Positions 53,451 to 62,852 of a stretch of DNA of 64,000 nucleotides are shown in pieces; the first letter of the stretch is position 1, and the number at the start of each line of letters is the position of its first letter. The DNA is taken from positions 18,226-82,225 of the forward strand of contig NZ_FLSP01000032.1 of the NCBI RefSeq assembly GCF_900091315.1. The letters run 5' to 3'. The stretch is from Streptomyces sp. DI166. Its GTDB lineage: Bacteria > Actinomycetota > Actinomycetes > Streptomycetales > Streptomycetaceae. The position numbers were made by a program, and so were the translations under genes. The notes beneath the pieces are model-generated. The model searched no databases. It had not been told where the DNA came from and saw only the letters and a program-made list of their open reading frames with translations.

Positions 53451-54914
53451 CTACTTGTAGGCCGCGAACGCCTTGCTGAAGGCGTTCTTCTCCTGGTCTA
53501 TGGAGCTGCAAGTGGCGTCGGCCGCGGGCTTGGGGCCGCCGGGGCAGGCCTTGTCGCGGGTCCCGGACCACATCGACAGCCAGCCGAGGCCCTTGGACTT
53601 GGCGAAGTTCACCAGCTGGGTGGCGTCCTCGACCTTGAAGACCTCCGTGACCACGTCGTTGACGCCGATCATCGGGGTGACCGCGACGGTCTTCCACGCG
53701 GCGCTCTCGCTGAGCCCGAGAACGCCCTTGATCTGGGCCTGGGTGGCGGTGGCGGCCTGTTCGGCGTAGGTGCCCATGTCGCCGCTGTAGGCCGGGCCGT
53801 AGTCCATGGCCATGATGTTGACGGCGTTGATCTTCACGCCGTTCTTCCTGGCGTCGGCGAGCAGGTCCACGCCGGGCTGGGTCAGGCCCTCGGGCATCAC
53901 CGGCAGGGTGAAGGAGACGTCCAGATCCGGGTGCTGCTTCTGCAGCTTGGCGATGGCCTGGGCGCGGCGGGTGTTGGCCGCGGCGTCGGGCAGCGCGCCG
54001 CCCTCGACGTCGAAGTCGACCTTGGTGAGGTCGTAGGCGGTCACGACCTTCTCGTACGCCGCCGCCAGCGCGTCCGCCGAGGAGCAGGTGGTGGCCAGTT
54101 CACTGCCGGCCGCGCCGCCGAACGAGACACGGACGTCGCCGCCCTTGGCGCGCAGCGCGCCGATCTGGCTCGCGACCGCGTTGCTCCCGAGGTCGCTCAC
54201 CCCGCCCCACTTGGGGGTGCAGCCGCCGCCGTCGGTGATGAAGGCGAGGTTGTAGTTCTTCACGCCGGTGGCGTCGGCGGTGCCGACGAGGTCGAAGGCG
54301 GGGAAGAGCGAGGTGTCGACGTACGGGGCGAAACCGGCGTTGGTGGTGGTGCCGCTGCCGGTGGACTCCGTGGGCTTGGGGTCCGTGGTGGTCTGCGTCG
54401 GGGTCGGGGTGGGCGTCGGCTTGACGGTGGGGGTGGCCGTGGGGGTCGGGGTCTCGGTGGGGCGGCCGGTGGGCTCCGGGGTGGCGCCGCCGTCCGTGGA
54501 GCACTTGACGCCGTCGACGACACAGCCGGTCGGGTCGCCGTTGCCGTTGACGACGAAGCCGACGGTGATGGACTCCTTGGGGGCGAGGCCGTCCTTGTCC
54601 CACTTCGGCGGCTTCACGGTGACCCGCGAACCGCTCACGCTGGACTCGGCGTTCCACAGCGAGCCGAGCTTCGCGCCCGCGGGGAGGTCGAAGGTGAGGG
54701 TCCAGTCGGCCTTGGTGGAGCCGGTGTCGTTGGTGACGACGTACTGGGCGGTGTAACCGGTCTGCCAGTCGCTGGTCTTGGTGTACACGGCGCCCACGCC
54801 GGCCGCCTGGGCGGTGCCGGTGAGGGCGAGGGCGCCGCCACCGACCACGGCGGCGGCGACGAGTCCGCCTATCGCCTTGTTCCTGCCGCTGATCCTGCGC
54901 CGGTGGGTGCTCAT
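53451..54914 (-). CDS. Secreted chitinase: CBM2 plus GH18
   Basis: A 487-aa exported enzyme. Signal peptide about residues 1-38 (RRRISGRNKAIGG, ending AQA). A CBM2-like chitin/cellulose-binding domain follows (WQTGYTAQYVVTNDTGSTKA, GSLWNAESSV), then a Pro/Thr linker (about 145-195), then a GH18 catalytic domain from 200. The active site is VDFDVEGG, with E304 as the catalytic acid. It is the chitin-side companion of the hexosaminidase and glmS loci, though no DasR site is seen upstream. Confidence 0.9.
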   Translation of the reverse strand: MSTHRRRISGRNKAIGGLVAAAVVGGGALALTGTAQAAGVGAVYTKTSDWQTGYTAQYVVTNDTGSTKADWTLTFDLPAGAKLGSLWNAESSVSGSRVTVKPPKWDKDGLAPKESITVGFVVNGNGDPTGCVVDGVKCSTDGGATPEPTGRPTETPTPTATPTVKPTPTPTPTQTTTDPKPTESTGSGTTTNAGFAPYVDTSLFPAFDLVGTADATGVKNYNLAFITDGGGCTPKWGGVSDLGSNAVASQIGALRAKGGDVRVSFGGAAGSELATTCSSADALAAAYEKVVTAYDLTKVDFDVEGGALPDAAANTRRAQAIAKLQKQHPDLDVSFTLPVMPEGLTQPGVDLLADARKNGVKINAVNIMAMDYGPAYSGDMGTYAEQAATATQAQIKGVLGLSESAAWKTVAVTPMIGVNDVVTEVFKVEDATQLVNFAKSKGLGWLSMWSGTRDKACPGGPKPAADATCSSIDQEKNAFSKAFAAYK

Positions 54915-55022
54915 CGCCTGCCTGCTTTCGCTGTGCCGTGTGGGGGATGCGGGAGCACGCTAGCGAGGCCGAATCGGGCAAACGGCCTGATCCAGGCGGC
55001 GGTTGAGGATCTTAGGGTGCGC

Positions 55023-56423
55023 TTAAGGAAGGGATCGGGAGCGGTTAAAGGTCGAGACCAGTCGGCCGCCGCGGCGGCGGCGCACCCGGTGTCCGCGGCG
55101 CCGCTCGGGCGCCCGGCCGTCGAGCTGGATCCAGATCCGCACCTCGGTGCCGCCGAGCACGGAGGAGCCGATGCGCACATCACCGCCCGTCGCCTCGGCG
55201 AGCCTGCGCACGATGTCCAGGCCGAGCCCGGTCGACCCGTCGGTGCCCGAGCCCCGGCCGCGGGCCATCGCCGCCTGCGGATCGGGTATGCCGGGCCCGG
55301 CGTCCGACACCAGCACGATCACCGCGTCCTCGCCGTTGTGCACGTCGACCGCGAAGGCGGTGCCCTCCGGGGTGTGCCGGAAGACATTGCCGAGCAGGGC
55401 GTCCAGGGCGGCGGCGAGGTCGGCGCGGGCCACGGGTATGCGCACCGGCCGGTCGACCCCGGCCACCCGCACCTTGCGGCCCTCGTCCTCGGCCAGCGCC
55501 GACCAGAACGCCATCCGCTCGCGCACCACTTCGGCCGCGTCGCAGCCGGCGCCCGGACCGGCCGCCTGGGTCTGCGGCTTGGCCTCGCGGGCGGTGCGGA
55601 TGATGGTGTCGACCTCGCGCTCCAGTTGGGCGACGGCGGCCCGGGTCTGCTCGGCGGCCGGGCCGTCGCCGAGCGAGGCGGCGTTCAGCCGCAGCACGGT
55701 CAGCGGGGTGCGCAGCCGGTGCGAGAGGTCGGCGGCCAGCTCCCGTTCGTTGGCGAGGAGTTGGACGACCTGGTCGGCCATGGAGTTGAACGCCGCCGCG
55801 GCCAGCCGCAGTTCGTTCGGCCCCTCCTCCGGCACCCGGGCGCCCAGCTTGCCCTCGCCCAGTTCGTGCGCGCCCTCGACCAGGCGCTGCGCGGGCTGCA
55901 CCATCCGCACCCCGAGCCGGTCGGCGACCGCGACCGAGCCCACGATCAGGGCGATACCGACGGCGGCGAGGACCGCCCAGGCCGTGGCGACGCCGTTGCT
56001 GACCTCGGACTCGGGGACGTACACCTCCACAACGGCGATCTCGGCGGAGCTGACCGCGACGGGCTGGAGCAGGGTGGAGCCGCCGGAGACCTCGGTGGTG
56101 GAGGCGCGGCCCAGTTCGCGCACGGTGGCGATGTCGTCGTAGTCGGCGCGGCTGCGGCCGATGTCGACGGCGTCGGCGCCGTCGCCCGCCGGTATGTGCA
56201 CGGCGATGTCCTCGCCGGACCCGGCGGCGGCCACGACCCGTTCCAGCTGGTCGCGGTCGGTGGTGATGGACAGCGCGGGGGCGACGGCGGCGGCCTCCCG
56301 CTCGGCGTTGGAGAAGGCGCGGTCGCGGGCCATTTCCTTGATGACCAGGCCGAGCGGTACGGCGAAGGCGAGCACGACCATGGTGGTGACCGCCAGGGAG
56401 ACCTTGACCAGGGCCCATCTCAT
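55023..56423 (-). CDS. Two-component sensor histidine kinase
   Basis: A 466-aa membrane kinase. Segments at about residues 9-28 and 148-170 flank an extracellular sensor region of about 120 residues. HAMP (about 165-220) is followed by the H-box AADLSHRLRTPL (His about 235) and an HATPase domain with LLGNVFRHTPEG, VSDAGPGIP and STGLGLDIV. Its ATG overlaps the regulator stop by 4 bp. The C-terminal tail is Arg-rich. The stimulus is unknown. Confidence 0.92.
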   Translation of the reverse strand: MRWALVKVSLAVTTMVVLAFAVPLGLVIKEMARDRAFSNAEREAAAVAPALSITTDRDQLERVVAAAGSGEDIAVHIPAGDGADAVDIGRSRADYDDIATVRELGRASTTEVSGGSTLLQPVAVSSAEIAVVEVYVPESEVSNGVATAWAVLAAVGIALIVGSVAVADRLGVRMVQPAQRLVEGAHELGEGKLGARVPEEGPNELRLAAAAFNSMADQVVQLLANERELAADLSHRLRTPLTVLRLNAASLGDGPAAEQTRAAVAQLEREVDTIIRTAREAKPQTQAAGPGAGCDAAEVVRERMAFWSALAEDEGRKVRVAGVDRPVRIPVARADLAAALDALLGNVFRHTPEGTAFAVDVHNGEDAVIVLVSDAGPGIPDPQAAMARGRGSGTDGSTGLGLDIVRRLAEATGGDVRIGSSVLGGTEVRIWIQLDGRAPERRRGHRVRRRRGGRLVSTFNRSRSLP

Positions 56424-57127
56424 CGCGGGGGCCCTTCCTGCGCCGGGGGTTCCAGCTTCACCCCGACCCCGCGCAGGGTGTGCAGATAGCGGGGGTTGGC
56501 GGCGGTCTCGCCGAGCTTGCGGCGCAGCCAGGACAGGTGCACGTCGATGGTCTGGTCGTCGCCGTAGGACTGCTGCCAGACCTCGGCGAGGAGTTCCTTG
56601 CGCGGGACGACCACGCCGGGGCGGCCGGCCAGGAAGGCGAGCAGGTCGAACTCGCGGCGGGTCAGGTCCAGGCGTACGCCGTCCAGTTCGGCCTGGCGGC
56701 GCAGCGGGTCGACGGTGAGGCCGCCGACGCGCAGCACCGACTCCGGGGGCGCCTCGCCCACGGTGGCCCGGGACCGGCGCAGGACGGCGGCCATACGCGC
56801 GGACAGGTGCTCGACGGAGAACGGCTTGGTGAGGTAGTCGTCCGCACCGGCGTTCAGCAGCCGGACGATCTCCGCCTCGTCGTCTCTGGCGGTGGCGATG
56901 ATCACAGGGACGTCGGTGATTCCGCGCAGCATCTTCAGCGCCTCGGACCCGTCGAGATCGGGCAGTCCGAGGTCCAGGATGACCACGTCGAAACGGAAAT
57001 GGGCGACCTCGCGCAGCGCCTCAAGGGCGGTGCCGACGCTGCGCACGGTGTGCGCGGCATCGGTCAGATGCCGGATGAGGGCGGAGCGTACGAACTGGTC
57101 GTCCTCGACCACGAGCACACTTGCCAT
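56420..57127 (-). CDS. OmpR-family response regulator
   Basis: A 235-aa regulator, ATG at 57127. A receiver domain (VLVVEDDQFVRSALIRHL; phospho-acceptor Asp52 in ILDLGLPDLDG; switch Lys in LTKPFS) is followed by a winged-helix output domain (VRLDLTRREFDLLAFLA, DVHLSWLRRKLGE, LHTLRGVGVKL). Its stop overlaps the kinase ATG. Promoter targets are not deducible. Confidence 0.93.
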   Translation of the reverse strand: MASVLVVEDDQFVRSALIRHLTDAAHTVRSVGTALEALREVAHFRFDVVILDLGLPDLDGSEALKMLRGITDVPVIIATARDDEAEIVRLLNAGADDYLTKPFSVEHLSARMAAVLRRSRATVGEAPPESVLRVGGLTVDPLRRQAELDGVRLDLTRREFDLLAFLAGRPGVVVPRKELLAEVWQQSYGDDQTIDVHLSWLRRKLGETAANPRYLHTLRGVGVKLEPPAQEGPPR

Positions 57128-57238
57128 GCGCCGCACCGTACGCCATGCGGGGGACACAGGTCCGGACCTGTGGACAACTCCCCCTGTTGGGGACAGCGGG
57201 GCGACACGTGTGGGGCAGGTGAGGCAGTATGGCCCGCG

Positions 57239-57772
57239 ATGCGCAGAGGACTCGTACACGCGTTGGCTTGGTCGCTCGCCACGGGCGCGGCGGTCACGCT
57301 GTCGTGGTGGGGTGTCCACACGGTGATGGCCGGCACGGCCTACGACCCGCCGCGCGCCCTGCCCATCGCGGCGGCGGACGCCACCACGCAGGAGTCGAAG
57401 CCGGTGTCGTCGTCGACGCGGAGCGCGCCCCCGTCTTCCAAGCCCACCAAGAGCCCTTCGGCCAAGCCGTCCCCGTCGAGGACCGCGAGCCCCTCCACCA
57501 CCCCCACCCGTACCCCGGACTCCGCCCCCTCCGCCTCCGCCTCCGCCTCCGGCGAGATCAAGGCCTACGACACCAAGGGCGGCCGGGCGGTCTTCGACCT
57601 GCGCGACACCTACGCCACGCTGGTGTCGGCGACGCCGGGTACCGACTGGTCGATGCAGGTGTGGAAGACGGAGTCGTGGATCCGGGTGGAGTTCGCCAGC
57701 GGCGCGGACCGGGTGTCGGTGTTCTGCACCTGGCACGACAGCGCGCCGCGGGTGGAGATCGGGACGTATTGA
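57239..57772 (+). CDS. Secreted or anchored Ser/Pro-rich hypothetical protein
   Basis: A 177-aa protein, ATG at 57239. Residues 5-25 form a signal or anchor segment (LVHALAWSLATGAAVTLSWW). A Ser/Pro/Thr/Lys linker (about 55-105) leads to a small C-terminal domain with Trp residues (DTYATLVSATPGTDWSMQVW). It is divergent from the response regulator by 111 bp and may belong to its regulon, an inference. Unknown family. Confidence 0.7.
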   Translation: MRRGLVHALAWSLATGAAVTLSWWGVHTVMAGTAYDPPRALPIAAADATTQESKPVSSSTRSAPPSSKPTKSPSAKPSPSRTASPSTTPTRTPDSAPSASASASGEIKAYDTKGGRAVFDLRDTYATLVSATPGTDWSMQVWKTESWIRVEFASGADRVSVFCTWHDSAPRVEIGTY

Positions 57773-57796
57773 CGTCCGATCGGGACGTACTGAGGC

Positions 57797-58663
57797 TTAA
57801 CGGAAGACCGAGGCCGGGGGCGCCGGGGAGGCGACGGCCGCCGCGTCCGTGACCGGGGTCGCTCCGCCCGTGAAGTCCCTGAGCGTCCTGCCGTGTTCGA
57901 CGCGGCCCGGGTGCGGGTCGGAGGCGGCGCGCCGGGTCAGTTCGGCGACCGGGAGCGGGTGGTCGGCGGCGACCAGGACGGCGTTGCCGAACCGCTTCCC
58001 GCGCAGCACGGTCGGGTCGGCGACCAGGGCCAGCTCCGCGAACCGGGCGGCGGCGGTGGCGATCTGGCCGCGCAGATGCGCCAGCGGCGGTCCGTCGGCG
58101 AGGTTGGCGGCGTACCAGCCACCGGGGCGCAGGGCCCGGCGCACCTCGTCGAGGAACTCGGTCGAGGTGAGGTGGGCCGGGGTGCGGGCCCCGCTGAAGA
58201 CATCGGCGATGACGAGGTCGGCCCAGCCGTCGGGCACCTTGGCGAGCCCGTCGCGGGCGTCCACCGAGCGCACCCGGATCCGGGCGTTGCGGTCCAGGGG
58301 CAGTTCGCGCCGGACCATCTGCACCAGGGGCGCGTCCCGCTCGACGACCTGCTGGGTGGAGCGGGGGCGGGTGGCGGCGACGTACCGGGCGAGGGTGAGG
58401 GCTCCGCCGCCGAGGTGGACGACCTGGACGGGCTTCCCGGGCGGGGCGACGAGGTCGATGACGTGTCCGAGGCGCCGCTGGTACTCGAAGGAGAGGAAGG
58501 CGGGGTCGTCCAGGTCGACGTGCGACTGCGGGGCGCCGTCGATGAGCAGGGTCCAGGCGCGGGCCCGGTCCCGGTCGGGTATCAGCTCGGCGAGTCCGCC
58601 GTCCACGGCCTCGACGACGGCGGCGGCCGCGTCCTGGCGCCGGGATTTGTTGGACTTGCCCAT
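57797..58663 (-). CDS. Spermidine-synthase-like methyltransferase-fold protein
   Basis: A 288-aa soluble protein with a spermidine-synthase/SAM fold: VVHLGGGALTLARYVAATRP (about residues 80-100), a nearby acidic residue in QQVVERDAP, RSVDARDGL and LVIADVFSGARTP. It lacks the membrane domain of fused transporters. Actinobacterial members are annotated spermidine synthase, but the proton-abstracting site is not convincing here, so the aminopropyl transfer is uncertain. Confidence 0.78.
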   Translation of the reverse strand: MGKSNKSRRQDAAAAVVEAVDGGLAELIPDRDRARAWTLLIDGAPQSHVDLDDPAFLSFEYQRRLGHVIDLVAPPGKPVQVVHLGGGALTLARYVAATRPRSTQQVVERDAPLVQMVRRELPLDRNARIRVRSVDARDGLAKVPDGWADLVIADVFSGARTPAHLTSTEFLDEVRRALRPGGWYAANLADGPPLAHLRGQIATAAARFAELALVADPTVLRGKRFGNAVLVAADHPLPVAELTRRAASDPHPGRVEHGRTLRDFTGGATPVTDAAAVASPAPPASVFR

Positions 58664-58982
58664 CAGGCCATTATGCGGAGCCCGGTCGGATCACGCAGAG
58701 GCGGTCATGAACGCGCACCGGGCGAGGGCTCCACGCCGACCGGGGGGACAGCGGCGGGCCCACGCCGGGGATCCGCAGCAGTGCCACTTCCGCCGCCCGC
58801 CGGAGGACCACCGACGGCCCGCCGCCGCCTCGCCCCCTGGATCACCCCCCGCACGCCGAACCGGGTCCCGCGCAGAACCCGTACGACAGGTCCGCGGACC
58901 GGGCTCACGATCACGGATCCACGGCCCGAGCCCCGCAGGCGCCGTAACGGCACCGGCACTCCCCCGGCCCGTCCGCCGGAGG
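58664..58982. other. Intergenic region without a supported gene
   Basis: 319 bp between two minus-strand genes. On the minus strand a GTG near 58916 could give a 70-aa Arg-rich frame (IVSPVRGPVVRVLRGTRFG in outline), but no ribosome-binding site is convincing and it is not annotated. Confidence 0.45.
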
Positions 58983-59339
58983 TCAGCGGCAGTTGTCGGC
59001 TGCCTCGATCAGGCGGGCCGCCTCGCCGAGTGCCGCGCGCAGGACCGCGGGGTCCGTGGCGAGGTCCGCCTCGCCGGGGGGCAGCAGCCAGTCGGAGCCC
59101 TCCACCGGGGGCTCGGGAGCGAGGCTCAGTCCCCGGCCGTCGGTCTGGGTGCAGGTGCTGCCGGGGACGTCCCATCCGGCGGCGGTTCCCGGCGGGACCA
59201 CAAACCCGAGGGTGTCGCAGCCGTCGTCGTGCAGGACCGGCCCCACCGCGTCCCCCGCGCCCCGGCGCAGGATGTCGACCGCCTCAAGTCCCTGCCGCGT
59301 CGGCACCGTCACCAGATCGCACCGCTGACTGTTCTCCAT
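58983..59339 (-). CDS. Hypothetical small cytosolic protein
   Basis: A 118-aa protein from the ATG at 59339, 5 bp after GGAGG (a GTG at 59351 is an alternative behind GAGGAGG). It is acidic, with RQGLEAVDILRRG, HDDGCDTLGFVVPPGTA, and a C-terminus of LGEAARLIEAADNCR. It has three Cys and no membrane segment. Function unknown. It is divergent from the TPR regulator. Confidence 0.65.
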   Translation of the reverse strand: MENSQRCDLVTVPTRQGLEAVDILRRGAGDAVGPVLHDDGCDTLGFVVPPGTAAGWDVPGSTCTQTDGRGLSLAPEPPVEGSDWLLPPGEADLATDPAVLRAALGEAARLIEAADNCR

Positions 59340-59636
59340 CCCGGCCTCCACCGCGGAACCCTCCTCGAACCGAGCGGGTCGGGAGTCGGGCGGCTCCCGG
59401 TCCACGTGGTTCAACGCGGCCACCTGTCAACGGCTACGGCACAAGTCCGCCGCAAAGGATGGCAGTTCATGGCAGATGCTGGATGAGATATCCGGTTTGT
59501 AGCCAAACACCGCGTGACGGGTCCGGTACAGCAGGTACGTTCTTGCCCGCCGGACACCGGGGGTACGAAGCGAACAAAACGTTCAACTCACCATCGGTCC
59601 GGCATGGTTCGACGGTTCGCACGAGAGGACCCGGCC

Positions 59637-61079
59637 ATGACGTCGTCGGAGCTGAACTCGTCCCGGCCCACCAGGCCGCCCCGACCGAATCTCGCGTTCC
59701 GGGAGTTGCGCGGACAGCGCTCACCGGCCGAGTTCGCCGCGGCGGTACGCAGGGCCGCACGCGAGATCGGGGAGCGGGTCAGCTGTGACGCGCGCTACAT
59801 CGGACGGGTCGAGGCGGGCGAGATCCGCTGCCCCAACTATGCGTACGAACGGGTGTTCCTGCACATGTTCCCCGGCCGCACGCTGACCGACCTCGGCTTC
59901 GCGCCCCGCGCGTCCGTACGCGGACGCCGGTCGCGCGAGGCGGAGGACGCGCCCGTGGGTCCGCTCGCGAGCCCCGCGCTCGCGGTCCGTGAGACGCGGG
60001 GGGCGCGCGAACCGTATGACACGCAGGACCCGTACGAAACGCACGAGAGACCCGAGGAGAGCGACGTGCTGCGTCGCGCATTCATGACCGGCTCCGGCGC
60101 CACCGTGGCCGCCGCCTCGCTCAGCCCCTTCGGGCTCGCCATCGACGCGACGGCCGCGGAACGCCCCGCGCGGCGGATCGGCACCAGCGAGGTGCAGGCC
60201 CTGGAGGAGGCGGTCCGCAGAATCCGGCTGCTGGACGACCGGCACGGCGCGGACGGCCTGTACCGGCGCGCGGCCGCCCCGCTGCGCGCCGCCTACGCGC
60301 TGCTGGACGCCGGAACCACCCGGCACGCCACCGGTGAACGGCTCCACTCCGGCGCCGGTGAGCTGGCCATCTCGGTCGGCTGGCTGGCCCACGACTCGGG
60401 GCGCTTCGACGACGCGCGCTCGCACTACGCGGAAGCGCTGGCGACCGCCCGGATGGCGGGCGACCCGGCGCTGGAGGCGCACGCCTTCTGCAACACGTCG
60501 TTCCTCGCGCGGGACGCCGGGCGCCCGCGTGAGGCGGTGCGCGCCGCGCAGGCCGCCCAGCGTGTCGCCCGCTCCCTCGGCTCCGACCGGCTGATGTCGC
60601 TGCTGGCGATGCGCGAGGCGGGCGGCTGGGCGGGGCTCGCCGACCGCACCGGCTGCGCCCAGGCCCTCGCCCGGGCCCAGGTCCTCTACGCGCGGGGCGG
60701 CTCGGACGCCGACCCCGAGTGGATGAGCTTCTACGGCGAGGCCGAACTGGAGGCCCTGGAGGCGCAGTGCTGGTCGACGCTGGGCGACTGGAACCGGGCG
60801 GCACGGAACGCGAGCCGGGCGGCCGGCCTCCAGGACCCGCACTTCACCCGCAACATCGCCCTGTACACCGCGGAACTCGCCGACGACCTGGCCCGCGGCG
60901 GGCGCCCCGACGAGGCGGCGGTGGCCGGGATGCGGGTGCTGGACCTGCTCACCGAGGTCCAGTCGTCCCGGGTCCAGACCATGCTGGCGGGCACCGCGCG
61001 CGTACTGCTGCCGCACCGGCGGGCGTCGGGCGTGTCCACCTTCCTGGAGCGGCACGCGAGCCTGCCGAAGGCGGTGTGA
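59637..61079 (+). CDS. HTH regulator with TPR-like C-terminal domain (NsdA-like)
   Basis: A 480-aa protein, ATG at 59637 after GAGAGGAC. The N-terminal HTH-like part has LRGQRSPAEFAAAVRRAARE and DARYIGRVEAGEIRCPNYAY. A disordered Arg-rich linker (about 90-140) ends in a conserved LRRAFMTGSGATVAAASLSP segment. The C-terminal half (about 180-480) has TPR-like helical pairs such as RFDDARSHYAEALATARMAG. The layout resembles the NsdA/NsdB antibiotic regulators of Streptomyces, but the assignment is weak. Confidence 0.72.
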   Translation: MTSSELNSSRPTRPPRPNLAFRELRGQRSPAEFAAAVRRAAREIGERVSCDARYIGRVEAGEIRCPNYAYERVFLHMFPGRTLTDLGFAPRASVRGRRSREAEDAPVGPLASPALAVRETRGAREPYDTQDPYETHERPEESDVLRRAFMTGSGATVAAASLSPFGLAIDATAAERPARRIGTSEVQALEEAVRRIRLLDDRHGADGLYRRAAAPLRAAYALLDAGTTRHATGERLHSGAGELAISVGWLAHDSGRFDDARSHYAEALATARMAGDPALEAHAFCNTSFLARDAGRPREAVRAAQAAQRVARSLGSDRLMSLLAMREAGGWAGLADRTGCAQALARAQVLYARGGSDADPEWMSFYGEAELEALEAQCWSTLGDWNRAARNASRAAGLQDPHFTRNIALYTAELADDLARGGRPDEAAVAGMRVLDLLTEVQSSRVQTMLAGTARVLLPHRRASGVSTFLERHASLPKAV

Positions 61080-61087
61080 GCGAGCTG

Positions 61088-61684
61088 TCAGGCCGCCAGG
61101 TGCCCCACGTCGTTCCAGTGCTCCACCGCCGGCTCCCCGTACGCCCAGCCCAGGACCGACAGCGAGGTCGGGTTCAGACGGATACGGGCCGCGAAGTCCA
61201 GCGGCAGGCCCAGCCAGCGGGCGCCTATGGAGCGCAGGATGTGACCGTGGGCGAAGACCAGGACGTCCCGGTCTGCGGAGCGCGCCCAGGCGACCACCTC
61301 GTCGGCCCGCGCGGTGATCTCGGCCACGCTCTCCCCCTCGGGGACACCGTCGCGCCAGATCAGCCAGCCGGGACGCAGGGCCTGTATCTCGTCCGGGGTG
61401 AGGCCCTCGTAGGCGCCGTAGTCCCACTCCATCAGGGTGTCCCAGGACGTGGCGCGGTCGCCGAACCCGGCGAGTTCGCACGTCTCACGCGCGCGTGCCA
61501 GCGGGCTGGTGCGCACCTCGACGCCCGGCAGCCCCTCCAGGGGCTCGCGGTGGAGGCGCTCGCCGAGCAGTTTCGCGCCCCGGCGCCCCTCCTCCAGCAG
61601 CGGCACATCCGTGCGCCCCGTGTGCTTCCCGGCCAGTGACCACTCGGTCTGCCCGTGCCGGGCCAGCAATATGCGCGGTGCCAT
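61088..61684 (-). CDS. Histidine phosphatase (phosphoglycerate-mutase-like)
   Basis: A 198-aa cytosolic phosphatase of branch 1. RHGQTEWSLAGKHTG carries the catalytic His near residue 10, EWDYGAYEG supplies the general acid, and LVFAHGHILRSIG the second His. The substrate is unknown. The convergent regulator stop lies 8 bp away. Confidence 0.9.
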   Translation of the reverse strand: MAPRILLARHGQTEWSLAGKHTGRTDVPLLEEGRRGAKLLGERLHREPLEGLPGVEVRTSPLARARETCELAGFGDRATSWDTLMEWDYGAYEGLTPDEIQALRPGWLIWRDGVPEGESVAEITARADEVVAWARSADRDVLVFAHGHILRSIGARWLGLPLDFAARIRLNPTSLSVLGWAYGEPAVEHWNDVGHLAA

Positions 61685-61874
61685 GCGGTCGAGTGCCTTT
61701 CCAGGAAATTGCGAGGCGGAGCCCGTCCATCATCCCGCACCCTGGACCGGGGCAACCCGGGGGGCGATCTCAGCGTCTATCAGGGCCGGGGGCGCCCGAC
61801 AGGGGCGAGCACGTACAACGTAGAGTGGCCCGTCCGCGCAACCGGCGCCACGAGCAGAAGGGGGAGGCGATCGG

Positions 61875-62852
61875 ATGCCGCACGCCGAGTCACCGGGCAC
61901 TACGGCGGCACCACGAGGCCGTCTCCGCTGGTGGACCGAGCTGCCGCTGATCCTTCTGGTGTACGCGTGCTACTCGGGCGGCCGCCTGCTCGCCCGCGGC
62001 GACGTCGCCTCGGCCGTGGACCACGGCCTGACGATCCTGCGCATCGAGAAGCTGCTCTACCTGAACGCCGAGCACCCGCTGAACCGCCTCTTCACCCGCG
62101 AGCCGTGGCTGGGGGTGCCGGCGGACTTCTGGTACGCCTCGCTGCACTACCTGGTCACCCCGCTCGTCCTGGTGTGGATCTTCAGGTCCCGCGCGGTGCA
62201 CTACCGCGTCGCCCGGACCTGGCTGATGACGTCCACGTTCATCGGCCTGATCGGCTTCACCCTGCTGCCCACCTGCCCGCCCCGGCTGCTCGCCCCGACC
62301 CACGGCTTCGTGGACACGATGGCGTACTACAGCTCGTACGGCTGGTGGGGCGGCGAGGCCAGCGCCCCGAAGGGTCTGGGCGGTCTGACCAACCAGTACG
62401 CGGCCATGCCGAGCCTGCACTGCGGCTGGGCCCTGTGGTGCGGCGTCATGCTGTGGCGCTTCGGCGGCAACCGCATCACCAAGGTCGCCGCGGTGATCTA
62501 CCCCGTGGTGACGATCATCGTGGTCATGGGCACCGCGAACCACTACTTCCTGGACGCGGTCGCGGGCGTCGCCGTGATGGGCGCCGGACTGCTGCTCACG
62601 CCGTACGTGCTGCGCGTCGCGGACCGGGTCCGGGCCCGCTTCGACGGCCGCGGCACGCTGGTCGCGGCGCACTCCGCGCAGGGCGCCGGCGAGTCGACTC
62701 CCGCCACCAAGGCCTCAATTGTCAGTGGTGGATGCCAGACTTCCGCGGGTGAGCGATTTCCACGGCAGCGCGAGTCACGGTTCGAGCCCGGAGCCGAGCC
62801 GGGTGCCTCCCCCACGGACGCGGGGGACGGCGCTCCGGCAAAGGCTCGCTGA
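61875..62852 (+). CDS. PAP2-family membrane phosphatase / phospholipid-type enzyme
   Basis: A 325-aa membrane protein, ATG at 61875 after GGGGGAGG. Six hydrophobic segments (WTELPLILLVYACYSGG first). The PAP2 motif pieces are TCPPRLL, MPSLHCGWALW with the active His, and ANHYFLDAVAG with the second His. Actinobacterial members are called inositol phosphorylceramide synthase-like or PAP2; the substrate is unknown. The last 60 residues are low-complexity and overlap the promoter and 5' part of the next gene. Confidence 0.85.
   Translation: MPHAESPGTTAAPRGRLRWWTELPLILLVYACYSGGRLLARGDVASAVDHGLTILRIEKLLYLNAEHPLNRLFTREPWLGVPADFWYASLHYLVTPLVLVWIFRSRAVHYRVARTWLMTSTFIGLIGFTLLPTCPPRLLAPTHGFVDTMAYYSSYGWWGGEASAPKGLGGLTNQYAAMPSLHCGWALWCGVMLWRFGGNRITKVAAVIYPVVTIIVVMGTANHYFLDAVAGVAVMGAGLLLTPYVLRVADRVRARFDGRGTLVAAHSAQGAGESTPATKASIVSGGCQTSAGERFPRQRESRFEPGAEPGASPTDAGDGAPAKAR
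62719..62741 (+). promoter_or_regulatory. PafBC/RecA-NDp-type DNA-damage promoter
   Basis: TTGTCAGTG (62719-62727), then 8 bp, then CAGACT (62736-62741). The actinobacterial damage promoter is TTGTCRGTG-N8-TANNNT; the upstream element matches fully and the -10 at all but the first base. Predicted transcription start is about 62748-62749, where the GTG of the nuclease is. Confidence 0.72.

Noticed and set aside
58705..58916. Possible 70-aa Arg-rich ORF on the minus strand
   Set aside because: No ribosome-binding site and no recognisable conservation; composition is typical of random GC-rich sequence.
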